This document shows positions 1 to 7,369 of a stretch of DNA of 11,941 nucleotides, one piece after another (the first letter of the stretch is position 1; each line of letters opens with the position of its first letter). This DNA is from Rhodospirillales bacterium (lineage in GTDB: Bacteria; Pseudomonadota; Alphaproteobacteria; Rhodospirillales; 2-02-FULL-58-16). The notes under the pieces are model-generated. The model ran no database searches. It was not told the DNA's origin and worked only from the letters and a program-made list of their open reading frames with translations. The DNA is taken from the NCBI GenBank assembly GCA_021775195.1, contig JAJFIG010000131.1, positions 1-11,941 of the forward strand. The letters are read 5' to 3'. Made by a program: the position numbers and the translations under genes.

Positions 1-34
1 TCGAATTGACGTTCCAGGTGGCGATTTTGATCAT
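1..34 (-). CDS. xth: Exodeoxyribonuclease III, N-terminal fragment (cut by window edge)
   Basis: Read on the minus strand from an ATG at 34-32, the first eleven codons give MIKIATWNVNS. This is the characteristic opening of the exonuclease III / AP endonuclease family, whose first strand carries the metal-site Asn in WNVNS. The enzyme cleaves DNA at abasic sites and digests 3' ends in base-excision repair. Only this start is inside the window; the rest lies to the left. It follows erpA on the same strand, about 80 bases after the erpA stop, with a terminator-like hairpin between them, so it is probably transcribed separately. No strong ribosome binding site is visible; GGAA lies about 10 bases upstream. 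The call rests on a short but distinctive motif. Another member of the same endonuclease/exonuclease/phosphatase fold is the main alternative. Confidence 0.72.
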   Translation of the reverse strand, partial: MIKIATWNVNS

Positions 35-61
35 CGGGTTCCGTTTTCGCGTTCCGGCAAC

Positions 62-83
62 AAAAAGACCCGCGGTGAGCGGG
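62..83 (-). terminator. Intrinsic terminator after erpA
   Basis: On the minus strand, downstream of the erpA stop, CCCGC and GCGGG (83-79 and 73-69) form a perfect 5-bp GC stem with a 5-base loop. It is followed by TCTTTTT (68-62). A short GC stem followed by a T-run is the pattern of a Rho-independent terminator. The stem is short, so termination may be partial. Confidence 0.6.
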
Positions 84-114
84 GCCCCTTCCTAGCATAC
101 TTCGGCAAGGATCG

Positions 115-471
115 TCAGATGGAGAACGAGGTGCCGCAGCCGCAGGTCGAACTGGCGTTGGGATTGCGGAGCGCGAAGTAGGACCCGATCAGTTCCTCGA
201 TGTAGTCGAGCTCGGCGCCCTTGACCAGGTCCATGGACGTTTCATCGACCAGAACCTTGACGCCGTTGTGTTCGAATACCAGATCGTCATCGTTTTGCCG
301 GTCGTCCAGTTCGAAGCCGTACTGGAAGCCCGAGCACCCGCCACCGGAAATGGTAACCCGGAGCATCGTCCCGTCGCTTCCCTCGGCGGCGATCAGATCG
401 GAGATCCGTTTCGCCGCCCGGTCGGTGACCAGGAGAAACCGCTCGTCCCCGGTGGTGGTGGTGTCGGGCAT
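115..471 (-). CDS. erpA: A-type iron-sulfur carrier / insertion protein (ErpA/IscA family)
   Basis: This 118-residue protein has the full signature of A-type Fe-S carriers: Cys46 in GGGCSGFQYGF, then Cys110 and Cys112 in the C-terminal TCGCGTSF. These three Cys hold a transient [Fe-S] cluster that is passed from the assembly machinery to client enzymes in the cytoplasm. The core fold spans roughly residues 11-118, after a short Thr/Asp-rich tail. I chose ATG 471-469 because AAGGGG lies 6 bases upstream; an in-frame TTG directly before it (474-472) is less likely to be the start. The gene is divergent from dgt, an arrangement I recall from many alphaproteobacteria. The Tyr/Phe after SGFQ and the neighbourhood suit ErpA rather than the isc-operon IscA, but the two subfamilies are hard to separate by eye. 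Confidence 0.9.
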   Translation of the reverse strand: MPDTTTTGDERFLLVTDRAAKRISDLIAAEGSDGTMLRVTISGGGCSGFQYGFELDDRQNDDDLVFEHNGVKVLVDETSMDLVKGAELDYIEELIGSYFALRNPNASSTCGCGTSFSI

Positions 472-509
472 CAAAAACCCCTTGAATCTAAAGGCTTCCG
501 CGTCGCGCT

Positions 510-538
510 ATCATACAGGATACGGCCTTCTATGTAAT
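510..538 (-). promoter_or_regulatory. Candidate erpA promoter
   Basis: On the minus strand, ATTACA (538-533, 4 of 6 to TTGACA) and TATGAT (515-510, 5 of 6 to TATAAT) are 17 bases apart. This would place the transcript start about 30 bases before the erpA ATG. A second option uses a perfect TTGACA at 558-553 with a poor -10 (TACATA, 536-531). The divergent gap 472-598 holds no gene. I found no comparably good promoter for dgt in it. Confidence 0.4.
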
Positions 539-598
539 CAGCGAATGGGATTTGTCAAATCATTGCCTGGCCGCCCCCCGCGCTGTAGTTTCGCCGCC

Positions 599-1780
599 AT
601 GACCGTGACCCATAATCTCGCCGTTTACGCTTGCGACGCGGATGACAGCCGCGGGCGCCTCCATCCGGAGCCGCAGAGCGCGACGCGGACCTCTATTCAG
701 CGCGAACGCGACCGGATAATCCACTCCGGGGCCTAACGCCGCCTGGAGTATAAGACCCAGGTCTTCGTCAACCACGAAGGGGACTTCTTTCGCACCCGGC
801 TGACCCACAGCCTGGAGGTCTCGCAGATCGCCCGCTCGGTGAGCCGGTCCCTGGGCCTGAACGAGGACCTGGCGGAAGGTCTGGCCCTGGCCCACGACCT
901 AGGCCATCCGCCCTTTGGCCATGCCGGTGAGGACGCGCTGAAAGAGATGATGGAGCCCTTCGGCGGCTTCGACCACAACGCCCAGTCGCTGCACGTGGTT
1001 ACCGCGCTGGAGACCCGTTATCCGGCGTTCGTTGGCCTCAACCTGACCTGGGAAACCCTGGAAGGGGTGGTCAAGCACAATGGCCCGCTGGTGACCGGCG
1101 ACGCTGCCGCTCCCCTGCCCAGGGCCATCGCCGAATACACGAAAGGTCACGATCTGGAGCTGGATACCTTTGCCAGCGCCGAGGCCCAGGTGGCGGCGAT
1201 GTCGGACGACATCGCCTACAATAACCATGACATCGACGACGGACTGCGGGCCGGCCTGTTCAATATCGACGACCTCGGGGACGTGCCGCTGGTGGGGCCG
1301 ATTTTCGACGATGTCCGGAGGGACTACCCGGAAATCGAAACCTCGCTGCTGATCCACGAGGCGGTGCGGCGCATGATCGGGGTCATGGTTCTCGACCTGC
1401 TGGCGGAGACCAGGCGGCGCATAGAGGCGGCAAAGCCTGAGTCGGCCGACGCCATCCGCCGCCTGGAGGCGCCGGTGGCCGATTTTTCCGAGGAGATGCG
1501 GGAGCACGACCGAGCCCTCAAGGCCTTCCTGCATGAGAACATGTACGGCCATTACAAGCTCAACCGCATGACTAGTAAGGCACGCCGCGTGGTCAGGGAT
1601 CTTTTTCGGCTGCTCGTGGACGAACCGGAGTGCCTGCCCACCGATTGGCGGCGCCTGGCGGGAAAGCCGGGAAGCAAGGAAACGGCGCACCTGGTGGCCG
1701 ATTACATCGCCGGCATGACAGACCGCTATGCCTTGGATGAACATCGGCGTCTTTTTGACGTCCAGGCGCGGACTTCGTGA
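599..1780 (+). pseudogene. dgt: dGTP triphosphohydrolase (HD domain), interrupted by in-frame TAA
   Basis: The frame starting at ATG 599 gives 393 codons with one stop inside. It matches the deoxyguanosinetriphosphate triphosphohydrolase-like family, which hydrolyses dNTPs to deoxynucleosides and triphosphate. Visible landmarks are SRGRLHPEPQS near residue 18, RDRIIHSGA before the break, RRLEYKTQVF after it, His70 in RLTHSLEV, His99-Asp100 in HDLGHPPFGHAGED, and Asp203/204 in SDDIAYNNHDIDDG. Together these are the H..HD..D metal site of HD phosphohydrolases. Codon 46 (734-736) is TAA, between Ala45 and Arg47; relatives as I recall them have Phe there (HSxAFRRL). The frame is otherwise continuous with no shift. 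The only start before the HD pair is GTG 839, which gives 313 residues but loses His70, so that product should lack a complete metal site. The gene is either a recent pseudogene or carries a base-calling error. No good ribosome binding site precedes ATG 599. Confidence 0.85.
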
Positions 1781-1936
1781 ATCTTTTCAAGGCCTTTAAC
1801 GATTTGGTTCCTTATTTGATTCAAAGTTGGGAGAAAGTCGCCGTGAGTGTCGACCTCGTGGCGACGGTACCTCCGGTAGCCGAGGGGCTGACATTGCCCT
1901 GGCTGGAGAATTTTTGGAGATGACCGGTTATTTTGG

Positions 1937-1965
1937 TGTTCGCCGCGAGAGAGCGAAGGCGAACA
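1937..1965 (+). repeat. Perfect 8-bp inverted repeat (hairpin) upstream of argS
   Basis: TGTTCGCC (1937-1944) and GGCGAACA (1958-1965) are exact reverse complements separated by 13 bases. No T-run follows, so it is not a standard terminator. It could be a leader RNA stem or a protein-binding operator. Confidence 0.5.
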
Positions 1966-2066
1966 GAATGAATCGTGTCAACGGCTTGGGCGGGAGCGTT
2001 CACACTATGAGTCAGCGGTTTCACGGCGCCGTGGCTCCGGCAGTGTTTGACGGTGCGATGTACTGT

Positions 2067-2090
2067 TCTTTTGGTCGCGGGACCAAGGGA
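2067..2090 (+). repeat. Stem-loop covering an AAGGGA ribosome binding site before argS
   Basis: Bases 2067-2076 can pair with 2081-2090 around a GCGG loop. TTGGTC/GACCAA form the perfect core, extended by two G-U and two Watson-Crick pairs. The 3' arm contains AAGGGA (2085-2090), which is the Shine-Dalgarno for an in-frame TTG at 2096. Folding would hide it. No T-run follows, so it is not a terminator. Confidence 0.45.
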
Positions 2091-2125
2091 ATACCTTGCC
2101 TGAAATGGACGCGAGCGGCGAAACC

Positions 2126-3904
2126 ATGAGTCTCTTCAAGCGTTTTCGCGAGGAAGTTCTGGGATCGATTCAGGCGCTGCAGGCGGAAGGGCGGCTGCCA
2201 GCCGGCGTCGACACGGCGCGGGTCACCGTCGAACCACCGCGCGAGGCGAGCCACGGCGACATGACGACCAACGCGGCGATGGTTCTGGCGTCCCCGGCCG
2301 GGATGAAGCCGCGGGACCTAGCCGGATTGATCAAGATACGCCTGGAAGAGGTTGGCGCAATCCGGGAGATCGAGATCGCCGGCCCCGGGTTCATCAATAT
2401 GCGGCTTGACGGCTCGGTGTGGCACGAGGAGTTGGCGGAAATCCTTCGTACCGGGACTGCCTATGGCGATTCGGACGGCGGAAAGGGCGAGGTGGTCAAC
2501 GTTGAATTCGTGTCCGCCAACCCCACCGGGCCGCTGCACGTGGGCCACGGGCGCGGTGCCGTGGTTGGTGACGCCCTGGCGTCGCTGCTGGCCAAGGCGG
2601 GATACAAGGTGAGCCGCGAGTACTACGTCAACGATGCCGGAGCCCAGGTGGAAAAGCTGGCATACGCCGCCTATTGGCGGTACCTCGAGGCCCTGGGCGA
2701 CGACGTGGCGCCGGATGTCATCGACGGGTTCCTGCACGATACGGACCTGGAATATCGGGGCGATTATCTGGTCCCGGTTGGCGAGCGCCTGGCGCGGGAG
2801 CACGGCACCGACCTGGTGGGCCAGGCGGTCGATGACTGGCTGCCGGCGGTGCGCGCCGTTGTCGTTGACGCGATGATGGACCTGGTGCGCGAAGATCTTT
2901 CGGCGCTCGGGGTTGAATTCGACTGCTTTACCTCGGAACGCCAGCTCGTCGACGACGGCAAAGTGGACGATGCCCTGGCGTTTCTGGAGGAACGGGGCCT
3001 GGTTTACACGGGCGTCCTCGATCCACCCAAGGGCAAGGTTCCCGAGGATTGGGAGTCCCGGCCGCAGACGTTGTTCCGCGCCACCGAATTCGGTGACGAT
3101 GTCGATCGTCCGCTGAAGAAATCGGACGGGTCGTGGACCTATTTTTCCCCCGATATCGCCTATCACCGGGACAAGTTCGAGCGTGGCTTCAAGCTCATGA
3201 TCAATGTCTGGGGCGCCGACCACGGGGGTTACGTCAAGCGGATGCAGGCCGCCGTCAAGGCGATGACGGACGGGGAGGGGGATCTGGACGTCAAGGTGTG
3301 CCGGCTGGTCAACCTCCTGGATGGTGGCAAGCCCGTGAAGATGTCGAAGCGCGCCGGGACCTTCGTGACCCTCAGCGAGGTGATCGATCAGGTGGGCAAG
3401 GACGTGGTCCGTTTCATCATGCTGACCCGCACCAACGACAAGACCCTGGACTTCGATTTTGCCAAGGTGACCGAAAAAACCCGGGACAACCCGGTATTTT
3501 ATGTGCAATACGCCCATGCCAGGGCACGATCGGTCATGCGGCACGCGGCTGAAATCATTTCCCCGGCGGACTTGACGCCGGAGGCTTTGGCAACGGCAAC
3601 CTTGGATCGCTTGACCGATTCGGCCGAGCTTGATTTGATCAGGGGGATGGCCAACTGGCCCCGTCTGGTCGAAACCGCGGCCGAGGCCCATGAACCGCAC
3701 CGGGTGGCGTACTATCTTAATGACCTGGCGGCGCAGTTCCACGCGCTTTGGAACAAAGGTAACGACGATGCTAGTCTGCGGTTCATCAGGGAAGACGATC
3801 TGCCGTTGTCGGCTGCCCGCCTGGCCCTGGTGCAGGGCATGGCAACCGTGATCGCGTCGGGACTGAAGGTATTTGGGGTTATGCCGGTTGAGGAAATGCG
3901 CTGA
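2126..3904 (+). CDS. argS: Arginyl-tRNA synthetase
   Basis: This class I aminoacyl-tRNA synthetase of 592 residues charges tRNA-Arg with arginine in the cytoplasm. The N-terminal tRNA-recognition domain occupies about residues 1-115. The ATP-binding HIGH motif appears as HVGH at 138-141 in [12 protein letters not shown]. The KMSKS loop appears as KMSKR from 405 in [13 protein letters not shown]. The DALR anticodon-binding domain starts near [13 protein letters not shown] and runs to the C-terminus, so the protein is complete. I chose ATG 2126 because MSLFKRF matches where relatives begin as I recall them, and because the stop of an upstream short frame overlaps it by ATGA. TTG 2096 (with AAGGGA five bases upstream, adding [10 protein letters not shown]) and ATG 2105 are in-frame alternatives. 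ATG 2126 has only a weak ribosome binding site. The stop overlaps the next gene's ATG by one base (TGATG). Confidence 0.96.
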   Translation: MSLFKRFREEVLGSIQALQAEGRLPAGVDTARVTVEPPREASHGDMTTNAAMVLASPAGMKPRDLAGLIKIRLEEVGAIREIEIAGPGFINMRLDGSVWHEELAEILRTGTAYGDSDGGKGEVVNVEFVSANPTGPLHVGHGRGAVVGDALASLLAKAGYKVSREYYVNDAGAQVEKLAYAAYWRYLEALGDDVAPDVIDGFLHDTDLEYRGDYLVPVGERLAREHGTDLVGQAVDDWLPAVRAVVVDAMMDLVREDLSALGVEFDCFTSERQLVDDGKVDDALAFLEERGLVYTGVLDPPKGKVPEDWESRPQTLFRATEFGDDVDRPLKKSDGSWTYFSPDIAYHRDKFERGFKLMINVWGADHGGYVKRMQAAVKAMTDGEGDLDVKVCRLVNLLDGGKPVKMSKRAGTFVTLSEVIDQVGKDVVRFIMLTRTNDKTLDFDFAKVTEKTRDNPVFYVQYAHARARSVMRHAAEIISPADLTPEALATATLDRLTDSAELDLIRGMANWPRLVETAAEAHEPHRVAYYLNDLAAQFHALWNKGNDDASLRFIREDDLPLSAARLALVQGMATVIASGLKVFGVMPVEEMR

Positions 3905-4806
3905 TGTTCCCTGCTGACAAATTGGACGCGCCCGTCGATACGGATAGCCCGGGCGGGCCCGAGTTCGAACCGGTGTTTCGCCGCCAGCCCAAGAAACGCG
4001 GGCGGCTCTGGTTTTCCTTGTCGTCCCTGGTCCTGGTGGGTTTGGCTATCGGGGGCACGTGGTATTATTTCACCGGCAAGCCCGTGAATGGAGACCGTTC
4101 CTTCGTGCCGGTCATCCGGGCCAGCGTGGATCCGGTGAAGGTGCGCCCCGAAAAGCCCGGCGGCATGGAAGTCCCGAACCAGGACAAGCTGGTCTACGAG
4201 CGTCTCCAGGGCACACGCGCCAAGCCCCGGGTGGAACGCCTGCTGCCGCCACCGGAGAAACCGCTGCCGCCGCCGGTCCTCAACATAGAAACGGCCGCTG
4301 GCAAGCCTGAACCGGCGCCAAAATCGAAGCCCGGCAAACAAACCGTGGCAAAGGCGGGCAGCGAGGGCAAGGCCTCGGCCGGGACGAAGCCCGCCCCATC
4401 CGTTGCAGCCGCGCCAAGCAAGCCGACGGCGAAGACGCCGACCACGAAAGATGTTCTGACGGCCAGTAGACCGTCGCTCCCCAAAAACACGGGACCCGTG
4501 GCACCAACGGCCAAGGGCGCAACGGACAGCGGAAAACCCGTGGATGCCAACGCCTACAAAATTCAGTTGGCGGCGGTGCGCTCCCTTGATCGGGTCAAAG
4601 GGGAGTGGGAACGTCTGCGCGGCAAGAACAAGGATCTCCTGGGTGCGTTGTCCCTGACCATCTCGAAGACCGACCTGGGGGCCAAAAAGGGTGTTTTCTA
4701 CCGCTTGCGGGCCGGGCCCCTTGTCGATGAAACGAAGGCGCGCGATCTGTGCAAGAAACTGACGGCGCGCAAGGTGGGATGCCTGATTGTCCGGCCCGGT
4801 AAATAA
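3904..4806 (+). CDS. Membrane-anchored SPOR-domain protein
   Basis: This 300-residue protein has the layout of a single-pass inner-membrane SPOR protein. It has an acidic cytoplasmic tail (about 1-25), a basic stop (RRQPKKRGR), one membrane segment (about 35-56), then a long Pro/Ala/Lys-rich linker through the periplasm. A C-terminal SPOR repeat runs from about 216 to 299, starting AYKIQLAAVRS. SPOR domains bind glycan strands lacking stem peptides and bring proteins to the division septum. Apart from the SPOR part the sequence is low in complexity, so no enzymatic role is suggested. GAGGAA sits 8 bases before ATG 3904. Its position between argS and nagZ, overlapping both, agrees with an envelope or cell-division role. 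It may correspond to a division protein of the FtsN type, but that cannot be settled from sequence alone. Confidence 0.85.
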   Translation: MFPADKLDAPVDTDSPGGPEFEPVFRRQPKKRGRLWFSLSSLVLVGLAIGGTWYYFTGKPVNGDRSFVPVIRASVDPVKVRPEKPGGMEVPNQDKLVYERLQGTRAKPRVERLLPPPEKPLPPPVLNIETAAGKPEPAPKSKPGKQTVAKAGSEGKASAGTKPAPSVAAAPSKPTAKTPTTKDVLTASRPSLPKNTGPVAPTAKGATDSGKPVDANAYKIQLAAVRSLDRVKGEWERLRGKNKDLLGALSLTISKTDLGAKKGVFYRLRAGPLVDETKARDLCKKLTARKVGCLIVRPGK

Positions 4807-5839
4807 GGGGGTGGGACGGAACCCGCGGGCGGTTATTTTTGGCTGTTCGGGCCCGGTTCTCGGTGCTGAGGAACGGCGTTTCTTCCGCGATTCGGAGCCT
4901 CTCGGCTTCATTCTTTTCGAACGCAACTGCGACAACCCCGATCAGGTCCGCGCCCTGATCGCCGATTTGCGCGATTGTGTCGGCGACGAACGGGCGGACA
5001 TTCTGATCGATCAGGAAGGCGGGCGCGTGGCGCGCCTCAAACCGCCCCACTGGCCGGCCTTTCCCGCGGCGGCCCGTTTCGCGGCGCTTGCCGGGCGTGA
5101 TCCCGACGGGGCGGCGGAGGCGGCCCGCCTGAACGCCCGGCTCATCGCTGCCGAGCTTGCGGCCCTCGGTATAACGGTCGACTGCGCGCCGGTTCTCGAC
5201 ATCCCGCAAGGGGACGCCGACCCGATCATTGGTGATCGCGCGGCGGGCCCGACGCCGCAATTGGCGGCTCTCCTGGGGCAGGCCGTCTGCGACGGCTTAC
5301 TGGACGGTGGCGTCTTGCCGGTGATCAAGCACCTGCCTGGGCACGGACGGGCCAGCGTCGACAGCCACAAGGTCCTGCCGGTGGTGGATGCCTCCCGGAA
5401 GGACCTGGAGACGGTGGATTTCGCGCCCTTCCGGGCGTTGCGCCACATACCCTGGGGGATGACCGCCCACGTCATCTATACCAACCTGGATGCCATGGCA
5501 CCGGCGACGACGTCCGCGACAGTGATCGAAACCGCGATTCGCCGGGCCATCGGCTTCGACGGCCTGTTGCTGAGCGACGATCTGTCCATGGAGGCCCTGT
5601 CCGGTGATTTGGGAACGCGGGCCGCCGCCGCTCTTGGTGCCGGCTGCGACGTGGTCCTCCATTGCAATGGCGAGCGGGCGGAGATGGAGGCGGTGGCTGG
5701 TGCCTGTGGTCCCCTTGGCGAAGCGGCGACGGTGCGCCTCGCCCGGGGAGCAGCTTTGCGCCTGTCCACCAATTCATTCGATTCCCGGGAGGCGGCGGCA
5801 CGCCGCGACGCCTTGTTGGGAGAAAGTGGGAGCCCATGA
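4787..5839 (+). CDS. nagZ: Beta-N-acetylhexosaminidase NagZ (glycoside hydrolase family 3)
   Basis: This 350-residue cytoplasmic enzyme removes GlcNAc from GlcNAc-anhydroMurNAc-peptides in peptidoglycan recycling; in bacteria with inducible AmpC its products act as beta-lactamase signals. The sequence shows the family signature KHLPGHGRASVDSHKVLP (Lys181-His182, with the acid/base dyad Asp192 and His194). LLLSDDLSMEAL contains the nucleophile Asp264. The substrate-loop region LIDQEGGRVARL lies near the N-terminus. Length is typical for one-domain Gram-negative NagZ. TTG 4787 is preceded by AAGGTGGGA at good spacing, which makes the gene overlap the SPOR gene by 20 bases. GTG 4811 is the alternative start, but its GGGG lies too close. 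The 3' end overlaps the next ATG by ATGA. Confidence 0.95.
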   Translation: MSGPVNKGVGRNPRAVIFGCSGPVLGAEERRFFRDSEPLGFILFERNCDNPDQVRALIADLRDCVGDERADILIDQEGGRVARLKPPHWPAFPAAARFAALAGRDPDGAAEAARLNARLIAAELAALGITVDCAPVLDIPQGDADPIIGDRAAGPTPQLAALLGQAVCDGLLDGGVLPVIKHLPGHGRASVDSHKVLPVVDASRKDLETVDFAPFRALRHIPWGMTAHVIYTNLDAMAPATTSATVIETAIRRAIGFDGLLLSDDLSMEALSGDLGTRAAAALGAGCDVVLHCNGERAEMEAVAGACGPLGEAATVRLARGAALRLSTNSFDSREAAARRDALLGESGSP

Positions 5840-6525
5840 ACCTGGAAATTATCCTTCTGAAGGCCTCGGTGTGGGTGATCCCGGTTCTCCTGGCCGTAAC
5901 CCTGCATGAGGCGGCGCATGGATGGGTTGCCTGGCGCCTGGGGGACGATACGGCCTACCGCCTCGGCCGGGTCACTTTCAATCCCCTGCGCCACATCGAT
6001 CCCTTCGGGACGGTTATTCTGCCGGCGATGTTGTTGTTCGTGTCGGGCGGGAGAATGATGTTCGGGTTTGCCAAGCCCGTGCCGGTGAATTTCTGGCGCT
6101 TGCGTCAGCCGCGCCGCGACATGGTGCTGGTGGCGATCGCGGGACCGGCGACGAACCTCATGCTGGCGGTGGTTTCGGCGGCGTTGTTCCATGGTCTTCC
6201 TTTTCTGTCCGGAGACCTGCAGCAATGGGTCGGCTACAATCTGGAAAACTCGGTGTGGATCAATCTGCTGCTCTGCGTCTTCAACATGATTCCCATACCT
6301 CCACTCGATGGCGGCCGAGTCGCGGTAGGGATGCTGCCACGGCCCCTGGCGATGCGCCTGGCGCGGCTGGAAAAGGCCGGATTCGTGATAATCCTCGGAG
6401 CCGTATTTATCCTGCCGTGGATCGGTGGCAGACTGGGGGTGGATCTGAACGTGTTCTATTGGGTGGTGGTCCAGCCGGCCGACTATCTGCTCGACGTGGT
6501 TGCCATGGTCGTGGGCCTCAGGTGA
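5836..6525 (+). CDS. Site-2 protease family (M50) intramembrane metalloprotease
   Basis: This protein of 229 residues is almost entirely hydrophobic, with several membrane segments. The zinc site is HEAAH at residues 24-28, where Glu25 would be catalytic. The third ligand is Asp158 in the later motif FNMIPIPPLDGGR, which matches the NxxPxxPLDGG signature. NPLRHIDPFGT is the conserved loop between them. It lacks a PDZ domain and is much shorter than RseP, so it belongs to the compact class of site-2 proteases (YwhC-like), whose substrates are mostly unknown. ATG 5836 is chosen because GGGAG lies just upstream and because it overlaps the nagZ stop by ATGA. The longer in-frame extension upstream is only nagZ sequence read in another frame. 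It ends 7 bases before scpA, so co-transcription with nagZ and scpAB is likely. The substrate cannot be inferred. Confidence 0.88.
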   Translation: MNLEIILLKASVWVIPVLLAVTLHEAAHGWVAWRLGDDTAYRLGRVTFNPLRHIDPFGTVILPAMLLFVSGGRMMFGFAKPVPVNFWRLRQPRRDMVLVAIAGPATNLMLAVVSAALFHGLPFLSGDLQQWVGYNLENSVWINLLLCVFNMIPIPPLDGGRVAVGMLPRPLAMRLARLEKAGFVIILGAVFILPWIGGRLGVDLNVFYWVVVQPADYLLDVVAMVVGLR

Positions 6526-6532
6526 GACAGTG

Positions 6533-7369
6533 ATGGCTATTGCTACGGATTTCGAGGATACGCGGGAAGCAACGAATACGGCTCCGGCACTTTCCTTCGT
6601 CGTCGATATCGACGGCTACGAAGGGCCCATTGACGTCCTTCTGACCCTGGCCCGCGAGCAAAAGGTGGACGTCACCCGCATCTCCATCGTCCAACTGGCA
6701 GATCAATATCTGGGATTCGTCACAGAGGCCCGGCGCGCCAACCTGGAATTGGCCGCCGACTACCTGGTGATGGCGGCCTGGCTGGCATACCTTAAATCGC
6801 GGTTGTTGTTGCCCGACCTGGGGAGCGGAGAGGAGCCGACGGGCGAGGAAATGGCAGCGGCGCTGGCCTTCCAGTTGCAGCGACTGGAGGCCATGCAGGA
6901 CTCGGGACGACGGCTGATGGCGCGGACTCGGCTGGGCCGCGAGTTCTTTGCCTGTGGGCAGCCGGACCCATTGATTCGGGCCACGGCGACGGAATTGGAA
7001 GTCACGCTCTATGATCTGCTGAAGGGATATGCCGATCATAAACGCCGGGGGACCACGGGGACCCTCCATATAGAACCCTCGACGCTTTATACGGTGGAGG
7101 ACGCCTTGCTGCGCCTGCGCCAGTTGGTGGGCAAGACACCTGATTGGGAAAGCCTGTGGCGTTTCCTTCCCGAAGGCCTCGGGGGCGGAATGATGACCCG
7201 CTCAGCCCTTGCCTCGACGTTCGCGGCCAGCCTTGAAATGGTGCGTGAAGGCAAGCTGCGGTTACGGCAAAGTGCCCCCTTCGGGCCCATTTATCTGTCT
7301 GCCGCGGGTGGCGAGGCGGCTGATGAACCGCGGACGGAAGCCCGGGCGAAGGATGGTGACGAGACATGA
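6533..7369 (+). CDS. scpA: Segregation and condensation protein A
   Basis: This kleisin subunit of bacterial condensin (278 residues) bridges the two SMC ATPase heads and binds ScpB during chromosome organisation. The N-terminal segment has the characteristic YEGPIDVLLTLAREQKVDV (near residues 23-41), then a helical bundle with ADYLVMAAWLAYLKSRLLLP. A C-terminal winged helix lies around 220-265, following the kleisin layout. ATG 6533 is chosen over upstream in-frame starts that lie within the protease gene. AGGTGA precedes it by 7 bases and actually contains the protease stop codon. The C-terminus is rich in charged residues. It overlaps scpB by ATGA, the usual partner order. Confidence 0.94.
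   Translation: MAIATDFEDTREATNTAPALSFVVDIDGYEGPIDVLLTLAREQKVDVTRISIVQLADQYLGFVTEARRANLELAADYLVMAAWLAYLKSRLLLPDLGSGEEPTGEEMAAALAFQLQRLEAMQDSGRRLMARTRLGREFFACGQPDPLIRATATELEVTLYDLLKGYADHKRRGTTGTLHIEPSTLYTVEDALLRLRQLVGKTPDWESLWRFLPEGLGGGMMTRSALASTFAASLEMVREGKLRLRQSAPFGPIYLSAAGGEAADEPRTEARAKDGDET

Larger units (their letters stand above)
1781..2125 (+). promoter_or_regulatory. dgt-argS intergenic region; possible argS leader
   Basis: This 345-base stretch has no recognisable gene. It begins AT-rich (1781-1830). It then contains a 26-codon frame (GTG 1843 to TGA 1923) preceded by GGGAGA with 8-base spacing. That stop overlaps by ATGA an ATG at 1920 opening a 69-codon frame, which itself ends in an ATGA overlap with the argS ATG at 2126. 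Three inverted repeats lie in it (1937-1965, 2022-2033, 2067-2090). The 69-codon frame has only about 41 of 69 codons ending in G or C, visibly lower than the neighbouring genes, and resembles no family I know. It is more likely untranslated leader or a regulatory short ORF than a normal gene. I found no convincing sigma-70 promoter in it. Confidence 0.35.

Noticed and set aside
734..736. Recoding of the dgt TAA as an amino acid
   Set aside because: Selenocysteine uses TGA and pyrrolysine TAG; I know of no bacterial programmed recoding of TAA, and no special context is visible. Pseudogene or sequencing error is simpler.
899..1744. 281-codon minus-strand frame over dgt
   Set aside because: The plus strand carries the HD-domain motifs; the minus frame has no motif and reflects GC-rich codon structure.
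2047..2075. Promoter with -35 TTGACG at 2047-2052
   Set aside because: The -35 is good, but nothing resembling a -10 lies 16-18 bases downstream.
1781..2125. T-box riboswitch before argS
   Set aside because: No recognisable T-box sequence or terminator with a T-run is present, and T-boxes are chiefly found in Gram-positive bacteria.
2318..3742. Long open frame (474 codons) on the minus strand across argS
   Set aside because: It mirrors a strongly supported gene with clear HIGH and KMSKS motifs; its translation is rich in His, Arg and Gln without any recognisable motif, as expected of antisense frames in GC-rich coding DNA.
3712..4935. 407-codon minus-strand frame over the argS end, SPOR gene and nagZ start
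   Set aside because: Crosses three well-supported plus-strand genes and its Arg-rich composition resembles no family; an antisense shadow.
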